Positions 1 through 13,200 of a stretch of 64,000 bases of DNA are shown here, piece by piece; the stretch's first letter is position 1, and each line of letters opens with the position of its first letter. This DNA is from Mycteria americana (taxonomy: Eukaryota; Chordata; Aves; Ciconiiformes; Ciconiidae). Location: NCBI RefSeq assembly GCF_035582795.1, contig NC_134365.1:40094135-40158134 (forward strand). The letters run 5' to 3'. The notes below the pieces were generated by a model. The model saw only the letters and a list, made by a program, of their open reading frames with translations, ran no database searches and was not told the origin of the DNA. The position numbers and the translations under genes are program-made.

Positions 1-3000
1 GGGGCAGCCCTGTGAAAAAGGAGTGGTGGTGCCACAACAACCACACCACGATTTAAGTGGAATCAGCAGCCTCTGAGAATGTCCCTGCTGGTGCATGAGA
101 AGAGAGGCTTTGACACCTCCTGGAGCAGACCACCAAAGACACTTTGGCAGAGAAACTCGTTTCTGAATTCTGGTGAGGTACACGTAGAACATGCATGAGA
201 CAGAAAACAGTTCGCTGAGCCCTGTCGAAACTGAAGTGCTTCTGCACATGTCCAGAGGCTGAACCTTCAGGACCTTTGAAAAGCCAAGGATTTTAAAAGC
301 CTCCCAGCTGAGGTCATATCTGAGCACCGGTCTGAAGGGTAGCAATTTTGGGTGCCGGTGTTCACGGTCCGCTCTGGGTACCAAAGTCCTTTGCATGATC
401 CGCTCTTTCAGCCTTAGGAACAGATGCGATCATCAATGTATGATGTTTCAGATTTGAAAAATCCAGGCCAAAGTCCAATAGCATATTTGAACCCACCTCA
501 ATTACCACTGAAAGAATATGTTCCTGCCATAGAAATTAGGTACGATTTTGGACATATTTTGGCTTTGCTGCTGGGTCCTATCTTGCAACTCTGCTTCTGT
601 GAAGAATTGTGGAATTGCTTAATCCAGTCTTTGGATTGTATGGCATTTAGCAACATACATCAGCTGCAAACTTTGGGTTTGCTTTTTAAACTGTTACTCA
701 AAAATAAGCAATACAAATAATAGTGATTACATGGCTAGGTATATGTAGGATATACTTATTGGCACCTAGGGCTGTACATGCCAGTGAGAAATTCGGCACA
801 ATGATTTAAATACCTACTTACTTAATATATTAAAATGTAGTTTGTTCCTCACACAAGGCCAAGCCTGTATCTAGCTTCAGGTTCACATTTGTAGCTCACC
901 TGGACAAAGATAACTAGTCCTGACAAAAAGTCCACTCACTCTCCACTGTCATGACATTTTCTGGCTTCACCCCACTGCAAAATCATAGCTGTACTGTCAC
1001 GGTGTGATCCTCACCAAAGTCCTGAAATTCATTATAGCTTCTGCCTTTTTAAAAATCACCTTTTGTAGGGGAGAAATTGCTAATATATTATTTCAGTGAC
1101 TTCATATCTGTATTCTCTATTGATGTTCAAGAAATTTGTTAAAAGACACATTCAGCATTCCAAGCATTCACTTGTTTTTATAAGGACTGCCAGCAGCAAT
1201 CACCCGATTTGCACATTAGCCGTAATTCCTATCTATTCTTTGTCTATTGTAAACACTAAGCCACAAGACTGTATTTGTAGTTTTTGTGGATTCCTCAAGT
1301 GTAGTGCTAACAATCTGGGAAGTATGCAAAGATTTGTGTTTTACCCCATGATCTATACATATTGGTCTTGCAATTCCACCTTTCTTTCATAAAATATGAA
1401 CTTGGGAGGGAATGCAGGAAGAAGACAAGGACTGATTGGAATAATTTCATGAAACTGATAAACCATTTGACCACTAGTTTGGCATTGGCCATTTAATGGC
1501 CTGACCCGCTTTTAATTGCACAGAAGATTCTTTGAATTTAATCCTTGAAAATTGTGCTGTCCAAAGATTACTGGATCAGATAACAAAGAGACATCACCAC
1601 TGAAGGCTTACCTACTTGGGCAAGTTCAGTACAAGACAAGGTATGCATTTGAACAAATTTAGTACATGGATATAACTTTTCTTCAAAAATTACTGTGTAT
1701 GTGTTGGAGTCATACTAAAGTCAGCTTAAATACATCTGCTTGTCTATTCAGGTGCTGTTACACCAGTATCATCAGTAACATTTTTGCACTTCAACAAGGC
1801 TTAGTATTGTCCAAAGGTTTAATAAATTAAGAGGAAGACTTGAACTATAGTTGCCTGGACTCTATATTTAGGATTAATGTATTTATAAGTAAATGGAACT
1901 TTCTGATTTCTTGCATATAATCATTACAAGCACAATGAATATAGAAGTGTAAGTGAAAAAACCCATGTATTTCCAGTAAAATCAATTGTTAAAAATTGGA
2001 GTGTTTGTGTGTATTGAGACTCAATGATGATCATTATTATTTCCCACATCTATACAGCATAGTCACACACATATTTTTTTGGAGTTTACAAAAATAAAAA
2101 ACCCCAAAAATTTGGAATTCCCTTTTCAGCGCAGGCAGCCAAAGTTGCCACAGCTTCCAAAGCTTAAATGCAATATACATACTGTTAAGATCTCTCTAAG
2201 AGTCTTTCAAAAATCACCAGTCACCAAATCACTTCATCTAGTTCTGCAAACATGGTCAGAAAATAAAGAGCTAAAGGAGTTGGTTATTGCATGGAGGTTT
2301 AGTGAGAGAATGCAAGTTAAGGAGTGTGGAAATGAAGGGTGAATGCTGCTCTTCAGGGAGTAACACGGCGCACTTGGAAATCTATGGGATTTTTCTGACG
2401 ACTCCTTCGCTCTTAGCTGCCCTTAGGAAGGAGTTTAGGAAGGACTGCACCTTCTGAACCGCTGAGACTGGCACAAGCAGAACTGCACTTTTAAGCGTGA
2501 GGTTCTTGACTATGTTTTACTCCCCTTTCACAGGGACAGTCTTATCAATAAAAGCAAAATGCAATCCTAATTTTGGTGTCAGTTGCTTTCTCTAAACAAA
2601 AGACTCTAAGAAATATAGCTGAAAACTGTGCTGAACTTTTGCTCTGCTCAGAAAAAATAAGATGCATGGATGGGTGAATGGATGGATGGATGGATGGGTG
2701 GATGGATTGATGGGTAGACAGATGCACTAAACATTTCAGCTCGTACTTGAAAGCTAATGGAAAACACATTTTGTGGCTTTGAAAAATTAACAGAGCAGAG
2801 CAACCTAGTTTTATATATCACAATCTTATTATTTCCTGTTTTTCTAGTGAGTTTTGGCTTGGAAAGCAAACAGACTTGTGCACAGATGAGTAATGTGTTT
2901 AGCTTTAGATTTGGCCAGAAAAGAAAATCCCGGAAGATCTTCTTACTTGGATGGAAATAATGTATGTTGCTTTGATGTTACTCTTTGGGATTCAGTTCTG

Positions 3001-4403
3001 TTGCTGCTTTTATAGCTGATTGCAATGTGCTAATGTGATACGGCCAAATCTCAAAAGACTTAGTGAAGTCAGTGGGAGTTTTGACTGAGTAAAATTTAAA
3101 TGATATCTGAGGAAGGATGGTAGGACTTGGTTTATCCTCAGATTTTTCATCGGCACCCTAAAACCTTTATGCCCTGAAAAAAGTGAAAAGTATTTTGGAA
3201 GAGTCCTAAACACTCTGTAACTGAGATGGTTTCTGGTGGGCGGGCAGGCACTAAGGAAAACAGCTGTAGGACTGTCTTCCAGTAACCCCACCAAGTCACA
3301 GTGCAAAGGGCATTGCAAGGACAGAGCTGAGGATGGTATGTCAGAAATACAGTTGTAGCACACAGCACTGAAGTCTTAGGGCAAGCAGGGTAGCATGCAG
3401 AAGACAGTCGATGTCAGACCCATCCATCTTCTCATGCTGGCCCCTCTACATTACTCAGGAAAGAGGGATGATCTATAGAGCAGGATCAGGAGTTCAGCAT
3501 TTCAGAAGAAAGCATCAGCTTTCTTCTCTCTTGAGCTGAGATTTCTGTTAATAAAAAGCAAACTCAGGCCTCAGGTTTTGTGGGTTTAATTATCATCCTG
3601 CTGTAGAAGGTGTTGATCTGGTTGGACTAAAACTCCTGGACCTGACTCTTACTTACACCGAGGCCCTTTTGCAGTGTAAAGGGCCCGTTTGTCAGTATAA
3701 AGCCAAGCTCATAGTTTCATTGGATTATACAATGGTCTCAGTTGCTATTTGTTTGCTTTTTTAATAGTTGCATTTTTCAATAAATTTCAGGCCTGTGTAG
3801 CCAGAAAATGTGAACTATATGGATTTAAAATCAGCATAACAACAAAAAGAACATTTACTATTTTTAACCCCCCTATTTTTAAACTAATCTCATGAATCAT
3901 TAGGTTCTGTCTCTGGGGTTTTGAAGGGTTGTGATTCACATCAATTCCCAGCTCCAGAGGGTGAGAACTGTTTAGTGTTCTCTCCTTGAAATTTCCATTA
4001 AGTATATAGATTAGTGTATACTGCTATGACAGCTTTGTAATCAGAACTTCCCTTCACGAGAAGCTGGCTGGAGCCACAGATGTTTCTTGTATTACATATC
4101 ATAAAATACTCACCTGAATGAACAAATTCTAGCCTTTTTTAGACATTAATCTGGTTTGGGTATTAGCCAGCTGGGCATTTGTGAAGGACTCCATTTAATC
4201 AGCAGTCCTCTGCATTCTCTCCAGCCTTCCACAAATATATATACTTACACATATGGCACGGTTAAAAAACATAATTTAGGAATCTTGGTATGAATATTTT
4301 GAAGTACTGGCATGAAGCCTTTGTGTGCTTCTGACCTGTACATCTTCCTGAAGAACAATATTGGCTCACTGGCATACAGCACTATATACACACACATTTT
4401 TCA
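1..4403. other. Intergenic, no gene seen
   Basis: AT-rich sequence with many stops in all frames. The longest frames (98-117 codons) have no recognisable domain. The only structured feature is the GGAT-type microsatellite near 2.7 kb. Confidence 0.7.
2666..2716. repeat. GGAT/ATCC-type tetranucleotide microsatellite
   Basis: Interrupted tandem copies of GGAT/GGGT. They explain the repeated SIHP peptide in the minus-strand frames over this site. Confidence 0.9.
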
Positions 4404-4600
4404 CATTGAGGAGAGTCAAACACTGGAACAGGTTTTCCAGAGATGCTGTGCAGTCTCCACCTTTGAAGGTTTTCAAGACCTGACTGGAAAAAGCACTGAG
4501 TAACCTGGTCTGATCTCATGGATGACGCTGCTTGGAGCAGGAGGCTGGGCTGCAGACTTCCTGACATCCCTTCCAGCCTCAGTTATCATGTAATCCTGGG
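4404..4600 (+). mobile_element. Old CR1 LINE 3' fragment
   Basis: The stretch running from CACTGGAACAGG through GGTTTTCAAGACCTGACTGG, AACCTGGTCTGATCTCATGG, GGAGCAGGAGGCTGG and CCCTTCCAGCCTCAGTTAT follows the typical order of a CR1 3' end. It is diverged: the terminal octamer repeat is degraded and the reading frame is broken. Identification is from memory of the family's consensus. Confidence 0.75.
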
Positions 4601-7448
4601 ATTCGAGGACTATGCAGTGAAGATAGATATATATAATTTTTTTTTTCAGTGGGTTTGGGACTTTTTCTGTCAAATACTAGATAATCTTCACACTGCCACA
4701 TTGTAAGTCCTGGCTGTGTAAGCCAATGAAATCAATACAATATCCTGTTTTTTCTGAAGTTACAGTGTTCATGAGAATTTTAACTATTCAAACTAACAAT
4801 GCATAGACTGTAAATATTTTTACAAAATATGTTTAAAAATACACATTAAGGTCATCTTTTTTCCCCCCTGAAATGCATAGGGAAAATATTTTCATCTTTC
4901 CAGTTACCATAACTGCAAGTTCACGCTATATATGACTAAGGATGCTTTTAGAGTAGAGGTGTACCTGTTCACACACAGAAGCGTAAAAGGATATAAACCA
5001 GAGAGAGATTAAATCAGAACAGACAAAATAATGATGAATGCAAGAGAAAGGAAACAACATCTGGTGATATCTTTCCTCAGTTAAATAGTGTTCATTGCTG
5101 TCCTGTTGCCAGCTTTAGACACCGATAGCAACTCCCACTGATTGCCTTACAGAAGACATTTCATGCCGCTTGTGACATTTTTGCTGGATTCCCCTCTGTT
5201 CTCTGGTTCATCCTCCTTCTTCCTTTTGTTCCTTTCCACAGCCCTACAAGAACAGGATTTTTCTCTCCTCTCAGTTTACAACTTCTCAGAATTCACACCC
5301 TTTTCATCCTCTCTCTCAAGAGCTCTCGCACTGACCTTTCCAGAAAAAGTAAACTTGCAGATTGCATAGTGATTAGAGAGATTATCCACATTTAGCATTC
5401 CCTTGTGAGTATGAACATAACAAAAGCTCATTTAAGAAACTCAAGCACTTTGCTGTAACTGGGAGAGGTATCGCCTACCTCCTATAAAAGTGGCCCTTTT
5501 ATTCCTCTGCTAGATGTAATCAACCATTTGTGTCTGTCTTCTCAGCAAGAAGCTCTTTTGCTTCCTGAGGTTTGTACGTTAGAAATGCTGCTGCTACGTC
5601 ACCCGAACAATTGTATTTGTTTCTAGTTTTTCTTCAGATTTCCTTACCTGCTTACCCTGTGCTTAGCCTATTTTGAGATCCTACTAATAATTAAAAGCCC
5701 ACACCTGTTCTTATAAGGTAGAAAAGCATTAACTAAAATGTCTGGAAGCAAACAGAAATGTCTGCTGTTTCTTCAGAATATTTCTCCCCGATGTCCTCCC
5801 CATCTCCATCACCGTAGGCATTAAAATGACATGGCATGAGGCAAAACCAGAAGAAAAGTTCATTTACTAGGAGATTTGAGTCCAGTGCAGACAAACATGT
5901 AAGTCATAAATATTTTTTATGTAATCACCCCCTTTTTCCAACTAAGTATCCTGTCGTCCCAACAAATTATCTACAGGGCACCATTTGTCCAATAATTTGT
6001 CTCTAAGATAAATATTTTGACTTCTTCCCCCCTTTCAGAAAACACAGGCAATGAGGTGTTTTCAATTAAGGCTAAAGAGTTTGCTGAGGATTTGGGAGAT
6101 GCTTTTGAAGTTGGGAAAAAAGTCAGTTGACAACTCTGATCACTTTGGTATGGCACCAAGAGTTACAAATGCAAGAAACTATGTGATTGCCTGTTACTGC
6201 TATCTCCAGAGGCAAGTGTCACACTGAAGTCTTCCCCCTGTTCCTGTACGGTTCTTAGGCTTTTCTGTTAAGTGAATGTGCTTCATTTGGCTTATGGTTG
6301 TGAAACTCACCACAACAGGTGCAATATCAACATGTCTACAGGAAAACAGTCATCTACTGAGGACTCAAATGTTGAATTTCCCTTAAAAATTAAAGAAAAA
6401 CAAAAAATGTCAGTAACTCCCATGTCAGTAATGGTCAAGTATCGGGTAATATGTGAAATCAAAGAATTATTATAAACTTACTGTTTCTGATAAGTGTGGT
6501 AAATGCAATACAAAACATTTGTAATTACTTTTACTTTTTTTAAAAAAAAGTAATTCTAGATAAAGAAACACCTTTGATGGTATGAGAAAATGTATTTGCT
6601 TTCCATAACAGGAAGTATAACCATCTTAATTTTGATCTATGGGCTACATTTCCCTGATCATATAGGTAGAAAATTTCACCTATTATCAGATTAAAACTGA
6701 GTCAGAGTGTATAGCAGCTCAGCACACAAATTCAACTTTTTAGCTAACATTTTAAATCATAAGGCCTCAATTTAATACCAGTTTTGTGTAGGTGTTACAT
6801 TTCAGCAAAAGAAGTATAAAGGACTAAATTTTTCCAGCCCCAGATGATGAGAAAGCTGAAGAACTGGAAAAGAAGCAAGTGAAGATCAGGGATAGGCACC
6901 GTCTACGTGAGTTTCTTTTTTAGGAAACAAACTGCAATGCAAGTTTTGAGGGGTTAGAAAAGATACGTGCAAATAGTGTGTTAAAAAGAAATGATATAAG
7001 CATTCTAAAATGAACCTTCCCAAAAATAAAGTTGTGAGTCTGAGTCATCCCAGATTGTTCAGGGGGTCAAAAGCAGGGCAGTTACACTGCCTACTGATAC
7101 AGAGTTGGTATTGAATAATTTTTTTCAAGAATTTTCATAACCTCACAGTACCTGTGGAAAAAATAAGGGAATTTAGATAATTCTGGCAAAGCACAATCAA
7201 AGAGTAGGTTGAGTACATCCACGGTGAGCTTGTTTTAATTTGTAAATCTGTTATGGGCAGATGAAAAGAATCATTCTGCCTATAAAATTAATATAAACAC
7301 TATTATAAGAACTATTTTCAAGATTATTCTTTCACTGATATGTATAAATGGCTTATATTAAACCATCAACTTTTCAGAGACACATTCCTTAAAGCAGTAC
7401 CCTGGATCTAAGGATTCTGACCCTTTTATTTCATATTTGTAGTTTAAT
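4601..7448. other. Intergenic, one candidate exon
   Basis: AT-rich, non-coding by eye. It contains a 69-nt exon-like segment at 6838-6906 bounded by plausible splice sites. Otherwise nothing was recognised. Confidence 0.6.
6838..6906 (+). other. Candidate unassigned exon (69 nt)
   Basis: Preceded by a T-rich stretch and CAG and followed by a consensus GTGAGT donor. One frame reads PDDEKAEELEKKQVKIRD and on to RHRLR, a charged and possibly helical segment. No gene is recognised and no partner exons were found. Purine-rich DNA gives such peptides by chance, so this is tentative. Confidence 0.2.
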
Positions 7449-8028
7449 CACAGAATCACAGAATCGTATAGGTTGGAAAAGACCTTTAAGATCATCAAGT
7501 CCAACCATAAACCTAACACTACCAAGACCACCACTATACCATGTCCATAAGCACCTCATCCAAACGTCTTTTAAATACCTCCAGGGATGGCGACTCAACC
7601 ACTTCCCTGGGCAGCCTGTTCCAATGCTTGATAACCCTTTCAGTGAAGTAAAATTTCCTAATATCCAATCTAAACCTCCCCTGATGCAACTTGAGGCCAT
7701 TGCCTCTTGTCCTATCGCTTGTTACTTGGGAGGAGAGACCGACACCCACTTCACCACAACCTCCTTTCAGGCAGTTGTAGAGAGCGATAAGGTCTCCCCT
7801 CAGCCTCCTTTTCTCCAGGCTAAACAGTCCTAGCTCCCTCAGCCGCTCCTCATCAGACTTCTGCTCCAGACCCTTCACCAGCTTCGTTGCCCCTCTCTGG
7901 ACACGCTCCAGCACCTCAATGTCTCTTTTGGAGTGAGGGGCCCAAAACTGAACACAGTATTTGAGGTGCGGCCTCACCAGTGCCGAGTACAGGGGCACGA
8001 TCACTTCCCTACTCCTGCTGGCCACACT
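7449..8028 (-). mobile_element. CR1 LINE, 5'-truncated, 3' end complete (copy A)
   Basis: Reading the minus strand, this encodes the C-terminal part of the CR1 ORF2 reverse-transcriptase protein: [16 protein letters not shown], then YCVQFWAP and [20 protein letters not shown], ending at a stop at 7534-7536. It is followed by the short CR1 3'UTR and the terminal ATTCTGTG-type repeat at 7449-7462. The frame is unbroken, which suggests a fairly young insertion. 5' truncation is usual for CR1. It has no catalytic RT core and cannot be autonomous. The open frame running to 8076 takes its first codons from flanking DNA. Confidence 0.93.
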
Positions 8029-9270
8029 ATTTTTGATACAAAAATCAACGATGTAATTGTAACATCCAATAAGCAAGTTATTAGAATAGTATGTAATGTT
8101 TCAGTGAAATATCTTATAAAATTATAGCAGCCTGAGAAGGACGCTGACACTGTTTGAATTAAGGCGTCTAGTTCAGGAGCTCCTTGTTAATGGAGTGAGG
8201 GGGGCTTCTCTGCAGAGAACTTCGCCTAGAAGCTTATTTCCAATAATTATACAAAGACCTTAAACATGAGGTATATGAAAACCCTCATTAGGTTCATTTT
8301 TAAGATAGTTTCCTTAGAAAGAAGACACCTGTGAAACTAAAGATGAGCTCTCGACTGTACTTCACAGTGGATATAATTTCCTTCAAAATTTGTATTGTAA
8401 ATTTTTATTTTAAAATAGTCCTTGGTGACTTCTCTTTTTGGAATAAAAATACATGCCTGCAATTTGCACTTATTTATTTAGATTCACTCTTTTACTGTTT
8501 CAATTATTTATCTTACCCAGGCCCAGTCGTCTACTGTTTCAAGTTATGTCTTGAATAGTTGGTCATTTGAGGTTTCCTATATGATTGTTTATGTGTAAAA
8601 GTAAGGAAAAAAAATCAATCTTATGAAAAATGTACATTATCAATATCAGTTCTGAGGATTTTCCTTGTTCGCATAAAAGTGGGCTCTCTGCTTTTATTCT
8701 GGCAATCTAGTGTACCCTAGTGCAAACTTGAATCACAGAAGATTTAGCTTTTGGAAAGGCTTTGTGAGCTCTTCACCAAACTAACAATATTCCTAAGGCA
8801 GCAATACCTTGTTCTCCCTGACTTCCAGATTCAGCTCTTGTTTTCTTTAAATCCCTTTTATTAAAACTAGAAAAAAACATGTCTTTGCATTAGAAGAAGC
8901 ACTACCAGCAGCATAACTGGTCTGATGAACACAGTCATATGAAAAATAATATAGAATACTAGAGTCCTTTCTGCTCTTCTTCTTGAACACAATAAAAAAA
9001 ACATTACACCCCAAGATTTGGTTTTATTTTGGCTGTGTATTACTGGAGAAACAAAGGTCCATACATATCCAAAATTACCTTGAAGAAAGCAATGACCTGA
9101 TGGAATGCAATAGCTGCCACAGCTGTATTTCGATATACACTGAACAATAAAATGATACACATAGGAAGGTCTGCATCTTTTATGCTTTCTTGTGGAATTA
9201 CTTATTTCTCTGCTTCTTGGAGAGATTCAACTTGTCTTTTAAATACATTATCAAGTCAGAGAATTAATTT

Positions 9271-9319
9271 TTACTATATATAATATATATTATATATTAT
9301 ATGATATTATATATAGTAA
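9271..9319. repeat. AT-rich inverted repeat
   Basis: TTACTATATATAAT at 9271-9284 is exactly inverted as ATTATATATAGTAA at 9306-9319, around an AT-only core apart from one G. It is a potential cruciform or fragile AT palindrome. Confidence 0.85.
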
Positions 9320-10279
9320 TAATTTATATTAATTTATATAATATACTAGGAAGAGGTTTAGTAACAGCTACAAATACCTTAGGCTTGTCTAAAGCAAACA
9401 TCTTTATTTCAGATCTCCAGTATTTAGGGCCCTTTCCAAAGTTTATGGGGCTTAACAGCAGGACTCACTTCAGACCAAGCCTTCATTCTGCAAAACACCA
9501 GAACAACCTAAATACCAGTGTGGAGGAATGTAGACTATTCTGTTCAAATGGGATACACAGAACAAAAATGTGCTCTATGTATACCTCAGATATAGATATA
9601 TTCCATATATAATGCAAGTCGCCGTTCTAACACAGTCCCTATGTGAACAAGGCAAAGCCATTTGGCCTATCTGTTCTTTGATTTTCTATTTGGAAATAGG
9701 AATAACATTGCCATCTTACCTCCTGGGATCTTATGAGAGCACAAGCAGTAAATCGTTTTGGGGTGCTCCAATATTATGGATAAAAGGGTCAGATACACAT
9801 TCTGTCTCAGACAGATCAAATTAATGTGCGAATCCAGAGTACGTGCAGTATCATTCCAGGATGTGATCCTCACAACTTATAGCAAGACATGATTAGTTTT
9901 GTTAGTAATGATAGCAAGATTAGATCATTATGTGTTACGTTGCTGATAGCGATGCAAAGATTTTCACAGAATTTAATAAAGAAAACAAGATGTATGTGTT
10001 TTCAGGTGAAATATTAAAAGGAACAAAAATAAGTCTCTGAGTGGAGAAATGCAAGCAGATGGAAAAACTATTATGCAAATGCATGATTCATAGTTTTCCT
10101 AAGGAAATAATTTGACCTGAAAAATCTAAAACTGGAATTTGGCCACAACACAGATGCATGCCAAAGGCCTGATCCTTACTTTGTTGGAATGTTCTTTAAA
10201 ATTGCACAAAGAATCCTATTATTCAGAGGTTTGTAAGATCCCCTGTTCAGCTGACTTGCTCATTTGACTTAAGTTATAG

Positions 10280-10292
10280 TGCCATCTACTGT
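10280..10292 (-). promoter_or_regulatory. CTCF-like motif, weaker
   Basis: The minus strand reads ACAGTAGATGGCA, matching the CTCF core at 11 of 12 positions and continuing with a consensus-like CTA. Motif match only. Confidence 0.3.
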
Positions 10293-13200
10293 AGTAATAG
10301 CCACAGAGAGTCCAGATATATTATAAAATTTCCCTCTTCTGAGCTTATTTTTCAATTATTTTCCACTGTAGCTGTAATCAAATGAAGCTATGAGTTTAGA
10401 AGTACTCAAAATCATATCAGATATGAATATAAGTAGAAGGGACATCCAGAGTTACAACAACATAGTGAGAACACATTTTTAGAAAAACAGACAGACCTAC
10501 AAACTACAATGAAGACTTTTTAAGGGTGTATAACTCTTGCTTCAGAGTTCAGGATGGCCAAAAAAAGACTTAGATAGTCTAGATGGCCAAAGTCTTTAGA
10601 TACTGAAATTAGAAGGAAATTTTCCTGCTGTTGGGTTTTCCCATACCTGCCAGGTTTGGAGTTTTCACAGCTTCTTTTGAAACTTCTGAGAGTGCAGCTG
10701 CTGAAGAGGATACCCTGAGAGATGAACCATTCTGCTGCAGGAGGGATTTTTTCTGTACTCTGCTCTATTAAATGCACTCTCTGCTAACTTTAACCACCTC
10801 CCTCCCCAAAAAGATGCCACAGAGTTGAATTTTGTGCCCACCTGCTAGAACAGGGATGCAAAGTTGTACATTTCCATACATATCCTCCCCCAATGCCCCA
10901 GTGTGATGGGCATATGTAAAATATCACAGGACATTGACATTGAGATCTCAAAGACAGAACTGGGGATGAAACCCTTGTCTTTTTGTAGACAACTGCAACA
11001 CACTGAAGGAACAGATGCTAGTTAGAGATGGTTCCCCTGATTCAAGCAACATGGAGACAGATAGAGTAGCCTCCAGAGAGCCTTCTGGCACGTTGTTATC
11101 ATGACTGGGACATAACCAGCTCTTAGGACAGGAACAGTTGACACACAGCCCACAGTTTTGCAGCCCATGTGTTCATTGTGCTGCTGTAGTCTGGACAGCC
11201 CTGCAGAGCAGTCAATATGCAATCATCTCATTCTTCTACATGTTCATTATACCAGAAGTAATTACGTTCCAGAGACCCTCTACATTGATGCAAATGTGTA
11301 ACTACATCACATACCACCATGAAGAAAAAGGCGCTAGCACTATTTCTGTATCAGGCTTTAGTTTTCTAAACGCAAAGAAAAAAATCTTCACCCTGAAGAG
11401 TGAGTGAGCATTTGTAGTCTATGATTTCTGTTCATACTCCAGACAACATCCACTAATTTACTGAACCTGCAGCCAAATAACATTTCATATTTTCCTCAAA
11501 ACCTTTGCATCAGCTTCTAAGTAAAGTCAGGAGGATTCACATCTAAAAGGCACCTGGTTGTGTCACTGAATCAAATTAAATGCAAGACTATACTGCTTTG
11601 TGTCTTAGACCGACGTGGCTCTGTTCTTTTTGCTACCTACTTCTTCAAACCAGCCTGCCCTTTCTGCTGATTCCTCAGACCGTTTTGCAGCTGACGGTCA
11701 CACTGCAAAGGCAGCAGAGATTTACAGCTGCTTAATTCCCTCTGTCCAGTGAACTGCATTGTATGCCCTTCTCCTTTTTGGTTGTATTGTGAATGATTCC
11801 CCCGTTGGAATTTTTATTGAGCAATGGAAAACAAACCTTAAAGAAACACATGATATTGTAGTTCACTGAGAGGTCATCTCATATAAAGACTGGTGCAAGT
11901 CAGTTGTGTCCCAGATTGGGCTTCCTAAGGATTTAATTCTGCATCAGCTGGTTGAGTTTGACGCTGGGCATTTTAGTAAGTTGGTGTGAAAATGCTTTAC
12001 TGCTTGAAGGCACTCTTCTCTGAAAGTCCTTTGTTCAACGCATTTATAGCACACATAGCTGAAAAAAATGGTTATTTTTCACTGGGTATGGCACCAGAAC
12101 TTCTGGAAAAAACCCAAAACTTTTAATGAACTAAAAGGCAGGGTAAGGTGCTAAGCAAGGCCACAGTTTCACAGTTGTTTGGAACTGGCATAAACCAGAA
12201 CTGCCACTGAAAGAGGTCACCCTGCCCTTCCCTGACCCTTGTGTGCATGGCCCCCGCCACTCCCATCTGCTCACACAAAGGCTCATACGGCCTCATGTCA
12301 GCTTTATTCTTCTTACCATGATAATTTTGAGCCAGACCACTGCTCTGACCCAGTTCACCACGGTCTACACGAGTTGTGACTCTATTGATAATTAAGAGAG
12401 TGCCAAGCGTGCAAAGGGACTTCCAACTACTCTCTTTATGGCTGGTCACCTCTGGAGAACAGCTTCTTCCTCTCCACAAAACACCTGGCCTTGGTCTTCT
12501 ACACATCACACATAGTGCTGTTGGGGCCCCAAGACATCATTACTCTTTTGTCTGCTTTTTTTCAGTTCAAAGAGTCTGAAAGAATGGGATGGCCTTATTG
12601 CAGCTTACCAGGAAAGGTTTTTTACTGCATGAAGCAGCGGGTATGTGTTGCACGCTCTGTGATAATGTGGGCAGGGAGGGGGTTGACGAGCAGGGAGTAA
12701 ATCTGGGGGACTGTGTAGGACAGAGGGACCCAGCATTAGCAAAGTCTCATCCATCCTGCCCAGTCAGGGGGATCCTGGAGTGAACTGTATCGTGAACCTG
12801 GCCAGGCACAGGGGTGCAGGCAGGAGAAGGAGGGGTTGCAGAAGGGCAGATCCCCTTCCTCCAGTGGCAGTGTCCACTTCAAGTGCTTGGAGGACTGCAA
12901 CTGGTCTTGGAAGGACATTGTGAATCTCATAGCAGTGATATGTAATAAACTGATCTTAATGAAAGGGAATGTAATTCCAAGGAGTTAAAACCTGCTGAGT
13001 TGGCTTTGGCATATGTAGAAGATGGGTGAGCACTGGTGGGCTTTAGTTCAGAAAAGAAATGGATCAGGGCTCTTTTTTTACTGCTCAGGGCAGAGCAGCT
13101 GATACTCTACCAGGGACCAGTCCCTGTCCTTAAAAGTTGTTGCAGGTCGTCTGTGTGAAATTATATGATGGTGATACTGAATCTTTACATGGTCAAGTTT

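Noticed and set aside
2545-2869. Repetitive SIHP peptide ORFs
   Set aside because: They are translations of the GGAT/ATCC microsatellite.
3060-3100. GAAGTCAGTGGGAGTTTTGAC resembling a common old amniote repeat fragment
   Set aside because: Too short to assign to an element by eye.
7534-8076. Intact 180-codon ORF as a possible host or domesticated gene
   Set aside because: It is the C-terminal end of CR1 ORF2 with the CR1 3'UTR attached and a second copy at 54 kb. Its ATG lies in flanking DNA.
12123-12509. 128-codon minus-strand ORF
   Set aside because: No recognisable motif, no splice or promoter context, and other frames at the same place are also open. Treated as chance.
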